NCBI RefSeq assembly: GCF_900292035.1
Contig: NZ_OMPO01000001.1
Span: 1,309,192 to 1,373,191 of the forward strand
DNA length: 64,000 nucleotides
Direction of reading: 5' to 3'
Source of the DNA: Blastococcus sp. Marseille-P5729
GTDB taxonomy: Bacteria > Actinomycetota > Actinomycetes > Mycobacteriales > Antricoccaceae
This document shows, piece by piece, positions 28,617 to 38,658 of the stretch. Numbering within the stretch: position 1 is the stretch's first letter; the number at the start of each line of letters is the position of its first letter. The position numbers were made by a program, and so were the translations under genes. The notes below the pieces were generated by a model that did not search any database, had not been told where the DNA came from, and was given only the letters and a program-made list of their open reading frames with translations.

Positions 28617-29003
28617 CTACCGGCGGCGATAGGAGACCGTCTCGGTGATCAGCAGGATCACCGAGACCAGGTTGGCCAGCAACGCGCCGCCGGACAGCGA
28701 GACGACGCTGGACATTGCCGCCGCGTCGTGTCCGTGCGTCGAGACCTGATCGGCGTAGACCCACACGACCACCGCCGCGATCAACTGCAGGTCGGCGACC
28801 AAGCTGGTCGCGAGATGAATCGCGCCCATCTGCGTGCGGTCGCCGAACTTCAGCACCGTCACGATCAGGCTGACCGCCACAGCGGCGTACAGCTCGTAGA
28901 CGTTGTGGACGCGAGCATCCGTCATGTCGCCGATGAAGAATCCGAAGTTCAACGTGGCGGCCAGCAGCACGAAGAACCCGAAGACGACCTTTTCAAGGTT
29001 CAC
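28617..29003 (-). CDS. DUF6394-like membrane protein
   Basis: 128 residues with four membrane helices (KVVFGFFVLLAATLNFGFFIG; HNVYELYAAVAVSLIVTVLKFG; HLATSLVADLQLIAAVVVWVY; ALLANLVSVILLITETVS). The pattern NFGFFIGDM...HNVYELYAAV is that of the family I recall as DUF6394. It is transcribed just before the channel gene, 6 bp apart, so the two probably form one operon and may work together in ion transport. No catalytic residues are seen. Confidence 0.7.
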   Translation of the reverse strand: MNLEKVVFGFFVLLAATLNFGFFIGDMTDARVHNVYELYAAVAVSLIVTVLKFGDRTQMGAIHLATSLVADLQLIAAVVVWVYADQVSTHGHDAAAMSSVVSLSGGALLANLVSVILLITETVSYRRR

Positions 29004-29258
29004 AGGATGAACCCTAAACCCGATGCCACCGTGGAGGCGACGAAGCTGCGCCGGCGGGTGTCGGGCGGACGTTCGGACGTGATCGGGCGGTGCCGGTGCC
29101 GGCTACGGATTGATCGCGTGGCTGTGCTGGCCGTCGTAGATCTCGTGCTGGAGACCATGAAGTGCGGGTGGCTGGCGCGCATCGGGGAGCGACCGCCCGC
29201 CTCGCGGGTCAGGGCGCGCCGGGAGAAGGTGTCTCAGCCGCAGGGCCGGAGTGCTGGA

Positions 29259-29840
29259 TCAGCCGCCGGTGGGCCAGGTGCGCCAGTTGCGGAAGGAGCG
29301 GGACGGGGTGGGGCCACGCTGGCCCTGGTAGCGCGAGCCGTAGACCTCCGAGCCGTAGGGGTGCTCGGCGGGGCTGGAGAGCTGGAAGACGCACAGCTGG
29401 CCGATCTTCATGCCCGGCCACAACGTGATCGGCAGGTTGGCCATGTTCGACAGCTCGAGGGTGATGTGCCCCGAGAACCCGGGGTCGATGAACCCCGCGG
29501 TCGAGTGCGTGAGCAGGCCGAGGCGCCCCAGGCTGGACTTGCCCTCGAGCCGGCTGGCGATGTCGTCCGACAGGCTGATGACCTCGAGCGTCGACCCGAG
29601 CACGAACTCGCCCGGATGCAGCACGAACGGGTCGCCGTCCTGCACCTCGACCGGGCTGGTCAGGTCGTCCTGCTGCTTCGCCGGGTCGATGTGCGTGTAC
29701 TGCTGGTTGTTGAACACGCGGAAGAAGCGGTCGAGCCGGACGTCGATGCTTGAGGGCTGCAGCAGCGACTCGTCGAAGGGGTCGATGCCCAGATCCCCGG
29801 TGTCGATGCGGGCGCGCAGGTCGCGGTCAGACAGCAGCAT
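29259..29840 (-). CDS. dcd: dCTP deaminase, bifunctional type
   Basis: 193 residues. [21 protein letters not shown] opens the protein, and [24 protein letters not shown] holds the active site, with Glu in ITLELSN. The C-terminus ends in [14 protein letters not shown]. The sequence is very like the mycobacterial enzyme that both deaminates dCTP and hydrolyses dUTP to dUMP, so a bifunctional Dcd/Dut is likely. The ATG at 29840 has no strong SD. The 255 bp beyond its 3' end contain no gene I can support. Confidence 0.95.
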   Translation of the reverse strand: MLLSDRDLRARIDTGDLGIDPFDESLLQPSSIDVRLDRFFRVFNNQQYTHIDPAKQQDDLTSPVEVQDGDPFVLHPGEFVLGSTLEVISLSDDIASRLEGKSSLGRLGLLTHSTAGFIDPGFSGHITLELSNMANLPITLWPGMKIGQLCVFQLSSPAEHPYGSEVYGSRYQGQRGPTPSRSFRNWRTWPTGG

Positions 29841-30100
29841 GCGTGCAGCCTATCTGCCGGTCCGGGCCAGGTGCCGTGACCCCGTAATCCAGCGGATAGA
29901 CGGTGGCCGTGCGCGGGTCTACGGGCCCGGCAGCGGGCAGTATCCGGCACGGTCCAGCCTGAGTGAGCCTTCAATTCTCAACTCTTCCAGATGCCGCTCC
30001 CGGCGTCCTGGCTCGCCTGTTGCGCGGCATGTCAAGACGCTGCCGGCTCCGGCGGGCCGTCGTCCACCATTCGGTTAGCCGGCGTCGGTACCGTAGGCGG

Positions 30101-31258
30101 GTGCCCATCGCCGAGCAGCTCGTCGTCGCGGTCGCACTCATGCGCCACGGCGAGGTGCTCGCCGCGCGCCGCTCCTACCCGCCCGAGGTGGCCGGTCAGT
30201 GGGAGCTGCCCGGCGGCAAGGTCGATGAGGGCGAGAGCGTGGCGGACGCCGCCGTCCGGGAGGTCGAGGAGGAGCTCGGGGTCGCGATCTCGGTCGGCGA
30301 GCTGCTGCAGGCCTCGTCGCTGGTGCGTCCGGGGCTGCGGCTCGTGGCGACCTGGGCCGAGTTGGTTGACCCTGCTGCGCGGCCGGTCGCCCACGAGCAC
30401 GACGAGCTGCGGTGGCTCGGCCCCGAGGAGCTGGACGAGGGCGCATGGATCACCGCCGACCGGGGCTTCCTTCCCGAGCTGCGCGCGCGGCTGCTCGACG
30501 GCGAGCAGCTCGCCGGCGGCGCCACCGAGGGCGCAGTGCGGATTGGCGGGACGGTGCGCCGTCCGACCGGACCGTGGACACCGGTGGTGCACGAGCTGCT
30601 CGCCCATCTGCGCGATACCGCGCTCGCTCCCGATGTCCTCGGGTTCGACGAGTGCGGACGAGAGGTGCTCACCTATCTCCCGGGCGGGACGGTGCGCCCG
30701 GACGATGAGATGGTCAGCGACGAGGCGGTCGCGTCCTGCGGACGGGCACTGCGTGAGCTGCACGATCAGATGGCCACCTTCCGGCCGGACGGCGTGCGCC
30801 GCTGGCGGTACGGCGTCCGCGTTCTGCGACCGGGCGAGGTGGTGTGCCACAACGACCCCGGCCTCTACAACTGGGCGTTCGACGGCGACCGCGCGGTCGG
30901 GTTGTTCGACTGGGACATGGCCGGTCCCGGCGACCCGAGGGACGATCTCGGATTCCTTGCGTGGACGGCGATCCCTCTCTACCGAGAGCTCGCCCCGGTC
31001 AGGGTCGCGCACCGGCTCGTCCGACTGGCCGAGGCCTACGGCGGGGTCGATCCTCACGAGCTCCTGCTCGTCGCACGGCGTCGGATGCGGCTCGCAACGG
31101 AGCGGATCGCAGCGGGCATTGGGCGCGGTGACGAGGGGATGGCGAACCTGCAACAAGTCGGAGAGCCACGGCGGACCGTCGGCCGGCTTGCGTTCCTGGA
31201 ATCGCGTCTGGGAACGATCACCGCCGCGCTTGACGCGCACACTCGTCGACGTGATTAG
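30101..31258 (+). CDS. NUDIX hydrolase fused to an APH-like phosphotransferase
   Basis: 385 residues. The N-terminal NUDIX domain (about 1-135) carries GGKVDEGESVADAAVREVEEELGV, which fits the Gx5Ex7REUxEExGU box and resembles MutT. The C-terminal part (about 150-385) has the phosphotransferase catalytic loop VCHNDPGLYNWAF and metal site GLFDWDMAGPGDPRDDLGFLAW, of the type seen in trifolitoxin-immunity/APH-like proteins with a short N-lobe (TVRRPTGPWTPVVHELL). Separate genes are the usual arrangement. GTG 30101 is used; the frame is open back to 29963 but that part is Arg-rich and unlike NUDIX. Confidence 0.82.
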   Translation: MPIAEQLVVAVALMRHGEVLAARRSYPPEVAGQWELPGGKVDEGESVADAAVREVEEELGVAISVGELLQASSLVRPGLRLVATWAELVDPAARPVAHEHDELRWLGPEELDEGAWITADRGFLPELRARLLDGEQLAGGATEGAVRIGGTVRRPTGPWTPVVHELLAHLRDTALAPDVLGFDECGREVLTYLPGGTVRPDDEMVSDEAVASCGRALRELHDQMATFRPDGVRRWRYGVRVLRPGEVVCHNDPGLYNWAFDGDRAVGLFDWDMAGPGDPRDDLGFLAWTAIPLYRELAPVRVAHRLVRLAEAYGGVDPHELLLVARRRMRLATERIAAGIGRGDEGMANLQQVGEPRRTVGRLAFLESRLGTITAALDAHTRRRD

Positions 31259-31295
31259 GTGGGCGCAGACAGCCACGCCACGACAGGAGATCCTG

Positions 31296-32186
31296 ATGAC
31301 CTTCCGCCACGACGAGCGCGCCCGCGGTTACGCCCGCCAGGCCTACCAGGCCTTCGAACCCCTCCACGTCGTCGCGTACTTCGGCCCGCAGGTCCGCGAG
31401 GTCGCCAAGGAAGAGGGCCTCGGCTTCTACTCGTCGTACGCCGGTTTCCGTGCGGCTCCGCTCGGTGCGGCCAGCCCGTCGGTGGTCACATCTGCCTTCT
31501 ACAACTGGAATCCCGAGAAGCTGGAGGCTGGCTGGCAGGAGGCCCTGGCGACTCACTCTCCCGAGCAGCTGCTGGAGGCACGCGAGCGGATCGCCGACAA
31601 GGGTCTGACCGCGGCGCTCGGCGACCTGCGCGGTCACGACTCGCTGCCCCGGCTGGCCGACCGGGTCAACGAGGTCCTCGCCAAGTGCGAGCGCGGTGGG
31701 CGGCCACTGGGCGCGGCGAACCTTACGCTGACCGCGCGCCAGCTCGAGCCGCATGTGGAGCTGTGGCAGGCCTTCACCACCTGGCGTGAGTGGCGTGGGG
31801 ACGGGCACGTCGCCGTCCTGGTCGCCAACGGCATCGGGCCGATCGAGGCGTTGGTGCTCCACGAGAGCGAGCACCCGGACCCGTCGGTGAAGGCCTCCCG
31901 CATGGGTCGTCAGCAGACCCAGCAGAGCCGGGCCTGGAGCGCGGAGCAGTGGAACGAGGCCGCCGAGTCCCTGCGCTCTCGCGGGTTGCTCGAGGCGGAC
32001 GTCGAGCGGCTCACCTCCGCGGGCGCCGAGCTCTACCAGAAGATCGAGGACGAGACCGACGACGCCTCGGCGGCCGTGTGGATCGGGGTGGACGACGCCG
32101 ACGAGATCTTCGCGGCGGCACGGCCGTTCGTGAAGGCCGTTATCGACTCCGGCATGCTGCCAGGAACGCCCGCAGCCAAGAAGTAA
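31296..32186 (+). CDS. SCO6745-family protein
   Basis: 296 residues. The opening MTFRHDERARGYARQAYQAFEPLHVVAYF and the central FYSSYAGFRAAPLGAA...SAFYNWNPEKL follow the SCO6745 family found in actinobacteria. No signal peptide or membrane segment is present. AGGAGA at 31285-31290 fits the ATG at 31296. The biochemical role is unknown. It starts 37 bp after the NUDIX-phosphotransferase gene and could be co-transcribed. Confidence 0.85.
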   Translation: MTFRHDERARGYARQAYQAFEPLHVVAYFGPQVREVAKEEGLGFYSSYAGFRAAPLGAASPSVVTSAFYNWNPEKLEAGWQEALATHSPEQLLEARERIADKGLTAALGDLRGHDSLPRLADRVNEVLAKCERGGRPLGAANLTLTARQLEPHVELWQAFTTWREWRGDGHVAVLVANGIGPIEALVLHESEHPDPSVKASRMGRQQTQQSRAWSAEQWNEAAESLRSRGLLEADVERLTSAGAELYQKIEDETDDASAAVWIGVDDADEIFAAARPFVKAVIDSGMLPGTPAAKK

Positions 32187-32214
32187 CAAACGTTGGAGCG
32201 CGGCAGAACGAAGG

Positions 32215-32288
32215 TGGAGCGGGCGACGGGAATCGAACCCGCGCTATCAGCTTGGGAAGCTGAAGTTCTACCATTAAACTACGCCCGC
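32215..32288 (-). tRNA. tRNA-Gly (anticodon CCC), CCA encoded
   Basis: The minus strand folds as a cloverleaf. The acceptor starts GCGGGCG and ends CGCCCGC, the anticodon loop is TTCCCAA in a TCAGC/GCTGA stem, and the T loop is GGTTCGATTCC. Discriminator T and a genomically encoded CCA follow. It lies 28 bp after the SCO6745-family gene, on the opposite strand. Confidence 0.96.
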
Positions 32289-32382
32289 AGCGATGCTCGA
32301 CTCATCGTACTAGCCGCACGCAACCCGCCATGCTGCGGGCTGCGCTGTCGGGCTCGAGATGGCCGCAGGCATGATCGTTCGC

Positions 32383-33000
32383 ATGACTGAGTCGCAGCCC
32401 ACCCGGTGGGACACCGAGCTGATCGCCGATACCGCGAAGTGGCAGGGCTACGTCGATCGATTTACCGCGCTGCACGAGTCCAGGGCGGACGCCGACGGAG
32501 AGGCGCGGTTCATCGACGCCCTGGCCGATCGCGAGTCGACCATCCTGGACGGTGGCTGCGGCGCCGGCCGGGTCGGCGCCTACCTACACTCGCGAGGCCA
32601 CCACGTCGTGGGGGTCGACAAGGACGCCGGGCACATCGACATCGGCCGGTCACGTTACCCCGATCTCCCATTGCTGTCCGCCGACCTGCTCGAACTCGAC
32701 GCGGCTCGCCTGTCCAGCGCCGGCGTTGCGACGTCGTACGACATCGTCGTCCTCGCCGGGAATGTGATGGTCTATCTCGCACCTGGCACGGAGCGTGACG
32801 TGCTGCGGACCCTCGCTGCTTTGCTGAAGCCAGGCGGCCGGCTGGTCACCGGTTTCGCGGCCGGCCGCGAGTACACCGCCGGCAAACAGGACACCGACGC
32901 CGCAGCGATCGGGCTGCGGCTGGAGCAGCGCTTCGGAACCTGGCAGCTCGGCGTTCACGACGACTCCAGCGACTGGTCGGTCAGCGTCTACCGCAAGTAG
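32383..33000 (+). CDS. Class I SAM-dependent methyltransferase
   Basis: 205 residues. SAM-binding motif I is TILDGGCGAGRVGAYLHSRGHHVVGVDKDAGHI, motif II is DIVVLAGNVMVYLAPG, and KPGGRLVTGFAAGREY follows. No substrate-specific domain is visible. ATG 32383 (MTESQPTRWD) is chosen over ATGs at 32359 and 32371; none has a convincing SD. The gene is isolated between the tRNA and fbiC. Confidence 0.85.
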   Translation: MTESQPTRWDTELIADTAKWQGYVDRFTALHESRADADGEARFIDALADRESTILDGGCGAGRVGAYLHSRGHHVVGVDKDAGHIDIGRSRYPDLPLLSADLLELDAARLSSAGVATSYDIVVLAGNVMVYLAPGTERDVLRTLAALLKPGGRLVTGFAAGREYTAGKQDTDAAAIGLRLEQRFGTWQLGVHDDSSDWSVSVYRK

Positions 33001-33113
33001 TTGCCGCCATCGCCACTGGAAAGTCGGTCTCTTGCCACCGGCAATCCGGTCCCGCGACGTCTCCATCTCGCTGCGCTCGACGCGACTACTGTGCGTGGTG
33101 GCTGCGCCTTCGG

Positions 33114-35708
33114 CTAGTTTGCCACTGTGCCGGCGATCGGGACGTGACGCAGCAGGTCTGACGGCAGGACGCCGTCACTGGCGAGCGCGGCGGCACGACG
33201 CTCGGGTGGGACCTCGCCGTACTCGGTGGTGCGCTGACGAACCGGGCGCCCGGCAAGCGAGCCGATCCGCTCGAGCTCGGTGATGGTGCGGAACGACCCG
33301 GACGCCGAGCCGGCCATCCGCGAGATGGTCTCCTCCATCAGCGTCCCGCCGATGTCGTTGACGCCGCCCTGCAGATGAGTTACCACGCTGGATTCGGTCG
33401 TCTTAACCCACGAGGTCTGGATGTTGCGGATCTTGTCGTGCAGCAGGATCCGCGACATCGCGTGCACCACCCGGTTCTCCAACGCCGTCGGGCCCGGCCG
33501 CGCGATGCCTGCCAGATATATCGGTGAAGATGAGTGCACGAACGGCAGCAGCACGAACTCGCTGAAACCGCCGGTCTCCGCCTGCAGCCGTCCAATCAGC
33601 CGAAGGTGCGCCAGCCAGTGCCCCGCATTGTCGACATGCCCGTACATCATCGTCGCGGTGGTGGGCAGGCCAAGCCGGTGCGCCGAGGTCACGACGTCGA
33701 TCCACTGCGCGGTAGGCAGCTTGCCCTTGGTCAGCACCCAGCGGACGTCGTCGTCGAGGATCTCGGCGGCTGTCCCCGGGAACGAGTCCACGCCAGCCTC
33801 CGCCGCGGCGGAGAGGAACTCGCTGATCGACAGGTCGGTCCGCGCCGCGCCGTTGATGACCTCCATCGGCGAAAAGGCGTGCACATGCATGTCCGGGATG
33901 CGCGCCTTCACAGCGCGGGCGATGTCGAAGTACGCCGTCCCCGGCAGGTCGGGGTGGATGCCGCCCTGCATGCACACCTCGGTAGCCCCGACGTCCCACG
34001 CCTGCTGGGCGCGATCGGCGACCTGCTCCAGCGACAGAGTGAAGGCGTCGGCGTCCGTACGTCGCTGCGCGAAGGCGCAGAACCGGCAACCGGTGTAGCA
34101 GACGTTGGTGAAGTTGATGTTCCGGTTGACGACGTACGTGATGTGCTCACCAACAGCCTCGGCGCGCAGCGAGTCGGCGAGCGCGGCGAGCGCAGCGACC
34201 TCGGCGCCGTCCTGCGCGTCGAAGAGCACGGCGGCGTCGTTGTCGCTGATCGCGGCCTGCTTTGCTTCTGCAGCAGCCAATGCAGACTTGAACTCTGGGC
34301 GCATCACCTCCGAGGACCCGCGCGCAGATGGCTGGGTGACGGCGCGACCGATCTCCGACCAGTCGCCGTACACCCCTTCTGCGAAGTCGGAGCGCGTCTC
34401 GGTGTAGCGGCCCTTCGTGTCGATCTCGGTGTGCAGGTCGACCCGGCCGCTGGCGACCATGGCGGACGGCGGTTCTTGCCACGGCCGCCCCTTGACGATC
34501 GCGTTGGGATCGGCCAGTCCATCGGAATCGGCCAGTGCGTCGACGTGCGCGGACAGCCGTGGATCCAGCCAGGCCTCGCGGCGGGCGATGTACTCGGGGT
34601 AGATGGTCAGCCGCTCCCGCAAGGTGAACCCATGCTGCGCAACGAAACTGGCGAGCTCGTCGATCTGTGGCCATGGGTACTCGGGGTTGACGTGGTCGGG
34701 AGTGAGCGGCGAGATGCCGCCCCAGTCGTCGACTCCCGCCGAGAGCAAGAGGGCGAGGTCGTCCGGCGCCAGGTTGGGTGGCGCCTGCAGCCGCATCTTT
34801 GGTCCGAGCACCACGCGGGTGACCGCGAGCGCCGCGGCGAACTCCTCGATGTCGGCGTCCGGTTCGCCACGCATCGCGGTATCGGGCTTGGCCCGGAAGT
34901 TCTGGATGATGACCTCTTGGACGCCGTGGTAGGTCCGTGCGATGCGCCGCAGCGCGAAGATCGACTCCGCACGCTCCGCGTAGTTCTCACCGATCCCGAT
35001 CAGCAACCCGGTGGTGAAGGGGATGTTGGAGCGTCCGGCGTCCTCAAGCACCCGTAACCGGACGGCGGGATCCTTGTCCGGCGAGGCGTAGTGAGCCTCC
35101 CCCGGCGTCTCGTAGAGGCGGCGCGACGTGGTCTCGAGCATCATCCCCATCGAGGGCGCGACCGGACGCAGCCGCTGCAGCTCCTCCCACGACATCACGC
35201 CGGGGTTCAGGTGCGGCAGCAACCCGGTCTCCTCCAGCACCCGGATCGCCATCGCGCGGACGTACGAGAGCGTGTCGGGGTAGCCGGCTTCCTCCAGCCA
35301 CTGCGCGGCGGCGTCCCACCGGTCCTCGGGCCGGTCGCCGAGGGTGAACAGCGCCTCCTTGCAGCCGAGGCGCGCGCCCTCCCGCGCGATGTCGAGGATC
35401 TCGTCGGGCGAGAGGTAGGCCGCGGGCACCCGGCCCGGCACGGTGGCGAAGGTGCAGTAGTGGCAGCGGTCCCGGCACAACCGCGTCACCGGGATGAACA
35501 CCTTCTTGCTGTATGTCAGCACGCCGGGGCGGCCTACGGCCTCCAGGCCGCTGTCACGGACTCGCGATGCCGCGGCGCACAGTCGCCGCAGGTCATCACC
35601 ACGGGCGTGCAGCAGGACCTCAGCCTCGGTCTGATCAATGGCGGCCGCCCGCTCGACGCGGGCGAGGGCGCGGCGCAGCGCCGACTCGGTGGGGGCGTTC
35701 GTGCTCAA
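33114..35708 (-). CDS. fbiC: FO synthase FbiC (fused CofG-CofH), coenzyme F420 biosynthesis
   Basis: 864 residues with two radical-SAM halves. The N-terminal CofG half has the CxxxCxxC site [13 protein letters not shown] (near residue 75); the C-terminal CofH half has [14 protein letters not shown] (near 540). Together they make the deazaflavin FO from a pyrimidine precursor and tyrosine. The fused form is typical of actinobacteria. The start is a TTG at 35708 with AGGAG about 6 bp upstream. Its presence implies F420-dependent enzymes elsewhere in the genome. Confidence 0.97.
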   Translation of the reverse strand: MSTNAPTESALRRALARVERAAAIDQTEAEVLLHARGDDLRRLCAAASRVRDSGLEAVGRPGVLTYSKKVFIPVTRLCRDRCHYCTFATVPGRVPAAYLSPDEILDIAREGARLGCKEALFTLGDRPEDRWDAAAQWLEEAGYPDTLSYVRAMAIRVLEETGLLPHLNPGVMSWEELQRLRPVAPSMGMMLETTSRRLYETPGEAHYASPDKDPAVRLRVLEDAGRSNIPFTTGLLIGIGENYAERAESIFALRRIARTYHGVQEVIIQNFRAKPDTAMRGEPDADIEEFAAALAVTRVVLGPKMRLQAPPNLAPDDLALLLSAGVDDWGGISPLTPDHVNPEYPWPQIDELASFVAQHGFTLRERLTIYPEYIARREAWLDPRLSAHVDALADSDGLADPNAIVKGRPWQEPPSAMVASGRVDLHTEIDTKGRYTETRSDFAEGVYGDWSEIGRAVTQPSARGSSEVMRPEFKSALAAAEAKQAAISDNDAAVLFDAQDGAEVAALAALADSLRAEAVGEHITYVVNRNINFTNVCYTGCRFCAFAQRRTDADAFTLSLEQVADRAQQAWDVGATEVCMQGGIHPDLPGTAYFDIARAVKARIPDMHVHAFSPMEVINGAARTDLSISEFLSAAAEAGVDSFPGTAAEILDDDVRWVLTKGKLPTAQWIDVVTSAHRLGLPTTATMMYGHVDNAGHWLAHLRLIGRLQAETGGFSEFVLLPFVHSSSPIYLAGIARPGPTALENRVVHAMSRILLHDKIRNIQTSWVKTTESSVVTHLQGGVNDIGGTLMEETISRMAGSASGSFRTITELERIGSLAGRPVRQRTTEYGEVPPERRAAALASDGVLPSDLLRHVPIAGTVAN

Positions 35709-35801
35709 GCGGGCTCCTACGCGTGGGACGACGAAGCGTGGCCCACTCTAGCGGCGGTGGCACGCTGGCGGGCAGAACGCGTTCTCACTACGATTCGATC
35801 A

Positions 35802-35981
35802 ATCAAGACCGAGCCACGCCACCCCATCCCGGCAGTCACCCGAGAGACCGCGCTGCAGAAGGTCCAGGCGGCAGCGGTCGGCATCAATGAGATCGCGATC
35901 GAGCCGAACGACCTGTCAGTAGCTCCAGGGTCGGGTGAGCTGCCCAGCCGACGGCGTCGGTCCCCGGCCGAGCACACCTAG
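35802..35981 (+). pseudogene. Possible N-terminal remnant of a DUF1348 (SnoaL-like) gene
   Basis: The plus frame reads HPIPAVTRETALQKVQAA, closely like the N-terminus of DUF1348 proteins as I recall it, then loses similarity within a few residues and stops at 35981. No start codon or SD is evident and the rest of the domain is absent. The 269-bp gap between fbiC and the DUF808 gene holds nothing else I recognise. Confidence 0.4.
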
Positions 35982-36928
35982 TGCGCGGCCGCTGCGGCTT
36001 TCTTCTTGCGCGGGATCAGGTGCATGATCAGCACGACCACGGCGCCGACGATCAGGCCGATGATCGCCGAGCAGATGGTGTTCACGATCCACGCGAGCGC
36101 CCCGCCGACACCGTTCACGTCCTTGACCAGGCCTTCCAGCCAATGCACCAGGTCGTACGGCGCATGCCAGCCCAGCTCGGTCACACCGACCAGGAGGATG
36201 TGACCGCCGACCCACAGCATCGCGATGATGCCGACGGTCGACAGGAAGCTCATGACCTTGGGCATCGCCTTGACCAGGCCGCGGCCGAAGCGCTGCGCGA
36301 ACCCTGAGTCCCGCCTGGTCATCGACAAACCGATGTCGTCCATCTTCACGATCAGCCCGACCGCGCCGTACACCAGCACCGTGATCGCGATGGCCACGAT
36401 GACCATGATGACCAGGCGCGACCAGAAGGGCTCGTTCGCGACCTCGTTGAGCGAGATGACCATGATCTCGGCCGACAGGATGAAGTCAGTGCGGACGGCG
36501 CCGGAGATGATCTCCTTCTCGCGGTCCTCACCGGAGATGCCGGGCTGGTCGCTCGCCTCGACCTCGTGCTGCCCGGAGATCCACTCCCAGACCTTCTCGG
36601 CGCCCTCGAAGGCCAGGTAGGTGCCGCCGAGCATCAGGATCGGGGTCAGCAGCCAGGGGATGAACTGGCTCAGCAGCATCGCCGCCGGCAGGATGAACAA
36701 CAGTTTGTTGCGCAGCGAGCCGATCGCGATCTTCTTGATGATCGGCAGCTCGCGCTTGGGGTCGAGGCCGTCGACATAGCGTGGAGTGACGGCGGTGTCG
36801 TCGATGACGACGCCGGCCGCCTTCGCGCTCGCCCGCCCGGCGGCGGCGGCGACGTCGTCCACCGAGGCGGCTGCCGCCTTCGCGAGCGCGGCGATGTCGT
36901 CGAGGAGTGCGGCGAGTCCAGCAGCCAT
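35978..36928 (-). CDS. DUF808 family membrane protein
   Basis: 316 residues. The N-terminal soluble helix MAAGLAALLDDIAALAKAAAASVDDVA and DDTAVTPRYVDGLDPKRELPI are family hallmarks. About six membrane segments follow (for example LLFILPAAMLLSQFIPWLLTPI and GLIVGAVVVLIMHLIP) and the tail is KKKAAAAAH. The function of the family is unknown. ATG 36928 is chosen over the upstream in-frame start at 36964. Confidence 0.88.
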   Translation of the reverse strand: MAAGLAALLDDIAALAKAAAASVDDVAAAAGRASAKAAGVVIDDTAVTPRYVDGLDPKRELPIIKKIAIGSLRNKLLFILPAAMLLSQFIPWLLTPILMLGGTYLAFEGAEKVWEWISGQHEVEASDQPGISGEDREKEIISGAVRTDFILSAEIMVISLNEVANEPFWSRLVIMVIVAIAITVLVYGAVGLIVKMDDIGLSMTRRDSGFAQRFGRGLVKAMPKVMSFLSTVGIIAMLWVGGHILLVGVTELGWHAPYDLVHWLEGLVKDVNGVGGALAWIVNTICSAIIGLIVGAVVVLIMHLIPRKKKAAAAAH

Positions 36929-37050
36929 CGGTCGATCTCCACAGCGGCCGGCGCGTCGCCGCATCGCGCTTCGGCCAGGTAGAGGTCACGGCGGCAGAGC
37001 AATACTACGGAATCCGGCGTCCCGCTCGCGGCGTACTTGCACCCGAACCC

Positions 37051-38382
37051 TCAAGGTGCGGGCGAGTCGAGCGTGTAGTGGACGCCGGTGAAGCCGCTGC
37101 GCCACTCGGTCACCTCCGCGGCCACCGAGCCATCGCCGGCCAGGCCGCGGGCGAGCAAGTTGGCCAGCTGCGGCATGTCATCCGTCGTCATCCCGATCCG
37201 GACCGCCTCCGGCGTGCCGATCCGCAACCCGTTCAAGTCACCGGGCACCGGGGCGAGCGGCAGGCCGATGCCGCAGGTGAGCAGGTGGGCGTCGGCACGA
37301 AGCGCTCGCGCGGCACGCTGCCCACCGCCGTACGCCGCGGCCGCGATGGCCAACTGGTGCGCGCGCGTGGGCCCGTCGACGGTCTGCAGCACGGGCACGC
37401 CGCGGTTCAGCAGCTCGGCGGCGAGAACCTGCGCCGACGCGACCATCTGATCGGCGTACGCGGCACCGGCCACGGTCCAGTCCAGCAGCGTGACCGCGAG
37501 CGCCGCGATCCGCCCTGGATCGCTGTTGGCGGTGAGGCCCGGGTAGGCGATCCGGTCGAGTCGTTCGGCAAGCTCGGCATCCCGGGTCAGCACCAGCCCG
37601 CCGGGCGGCCCGCCGAGCGACTTGTACGTCGACATCGTCATCAGGTGTGCACCCTCGTCGAGCGGGTTGGGCCACTGGCCGCCCGCGATCACGCCGCAGA
37701 CGTGCGCCGCGTCGAAGAGCACCTTCGCTCCGACCTCATCGGCGATCGCGCGGATGTCCGCCACCGGGTGTGGGCGTAAGTTGAGCGAACCGCCGATCGT
37801 GATCAGCCGTGGCCGCGCGTGTGCTGTGGCGGCGCGCAACGCGTCGAGGTCGACGGTGAACCTCCCGGCATCCACGGGCGCATCGAGGGTCTGCAGGCCG
37901 TAGAGCCCGGCCGCCCCGGCGGCGTGGTGCGTGACGTGTCCGCCGATCGTCGCCGGTGGCGCGATGATCCGATCGCCGGGCGCACAGGTCGCCATGAAGG
38001 CATACAGGTTGGCCAGCGCGCCCGAGCCGACCCGAACCTCGGCGTACGGCGCACCGAAGACGCGGGCGGCCAGCTCGGCGGCGATCACTTCGATCTGCTC
38101 GATCGACTCGAGCCCGACCTCGTACTTGTCGCCGGGCTGCCCGAGCGACGCGCGGGTACCGAGTCCGCGAGCCAGCATCGCCTCGGCGCGGGGGTTCATC
38201 ACATTGGTCGCCGGATTCAGGTTCAGGCATTGCACATCGTGGATGCGGTGGCTCTGCTCGACGAGACGGTCGAGGGCGGTGAGCGTGCTCCACGGGTCGG
38301 CGTCCACCTGCTGCTGCGCCTGGGTGACACGGCGGTTGACGACCTCGGGGAGCCAGGCTCGCGCGCCGAGCGAACCGGTCAT
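37051..38382 (-). CDS. SHMT-like PLP-dependent enzyme
   Basis: 443 residues of the fold type I, serine hydroxymethyltransferase branch. CLNLNPATNVMNPRAEAML, VGSGALANLYAFMATCAPGDRI, DAAHVCGVIAGGQWPNPL and the PLP lysine in MTMSTYKSLGGPPGG are visible. It diverges from canonical GlyA (TTTTHKTLRGPRGG), so a paralogous activity such as transaldolase or alpha-methylserine hydroxymethyltransferase is possible. AGGAGG precedes ATG 38382. The gene is followed by 122 bp and the DUF808 gene, both on the minus strand. Confidence 0.82.
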   Translation of the reverse strand: MTGSLGARAWLPEVVNRRVTQAQQQVDADPWSTLTALDRLVEQSHRIHDVQCLNLNPATNVMNPRAEAMLARGLGTRASLGQPGDKYEVGLESIEQIEVIAAELAARVFGAPYAEVRVGSGALANLYAFMATCAPGDRIIAPPATIGGHVTHHAAGAAGLYGLQTLDAPVDAGRFTVDLDALRAATAHARPRLITIGGSLNLRPHPVADIRAIADEVGAKVLFDAAHVCGVIAGGQWPNPLDEGAHLMTMSTYKSLGGPPGGLVLTRDAELAERLDRIAYPGLTANSDPGRIAALAVTLLDWTVAGAAYADQMVASAQVLAAELLNRGVPVLQTVDGPTRAHQLAIAAAAYGGGQRAARALRADAHLLTCGIGLPLAPVPGDLNGLRIGTPEAVRIGMTTDDMPQLANLLARGLAGDGSVAAEVTEWRSGFTGVHYTLDSPAP

Positions 38383-38496
38383 GGTCGACCTCCTGGCCTC
38401 TGATGCCCGGCACACGGGGATTGTTACCTGGAACTCGATTGCTCGACGGGCCCGGTCGAACCCATTACCGTGTTATCGGATCGTTACTGATTAGGC

Positions 38497-38527
38497 AACT
38501 GTTGTTCAGCATAACTGTCGTTCAGCA
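38497..38527. repeat. Direct repeat pair AACTGT(T/C)GTTCAGCA
   Basis: AACTGTTGTTCAGCA (38497-38511) and AACTGTCGTTCAGCA (38513-38527) match at 14 of 15 bases with a 16-bp period. The placement between two divergent genes suggests a regulator binding site. Confidence 0.6.
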
Positions 38528-38630
38528 ACGGTCTCGGCCGACTCATTACAGAGAAATACGAGGGTCGGGCGCCTCCACGAGCAGCACTGTGGATATCGGC
38601 GGAAACGCATGGATTGTGACGAGGGCCGTG

Positions 38631-38658
38631 TTGACAGCCTTTACCGATCCGTTATCGT
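38631..38658 (+). promoter_or_regulatory. Putative sigma-70 type promoter for the M23 peptidase gene
   Basis: TTGACA (38631-38636) and TATCGT (38653-38658) are separated by 16 bp and lie about 48 bp before the GTG start. The -35 is a perfect consensus match. Confidence 0.55.

Noticed and set aside
29880-29945. A tRNA-like stretch upstream of the NUDIX gene
   Set aside because: The words resemble a D-arm, but no TpsiC arm or acceptor stem is present.
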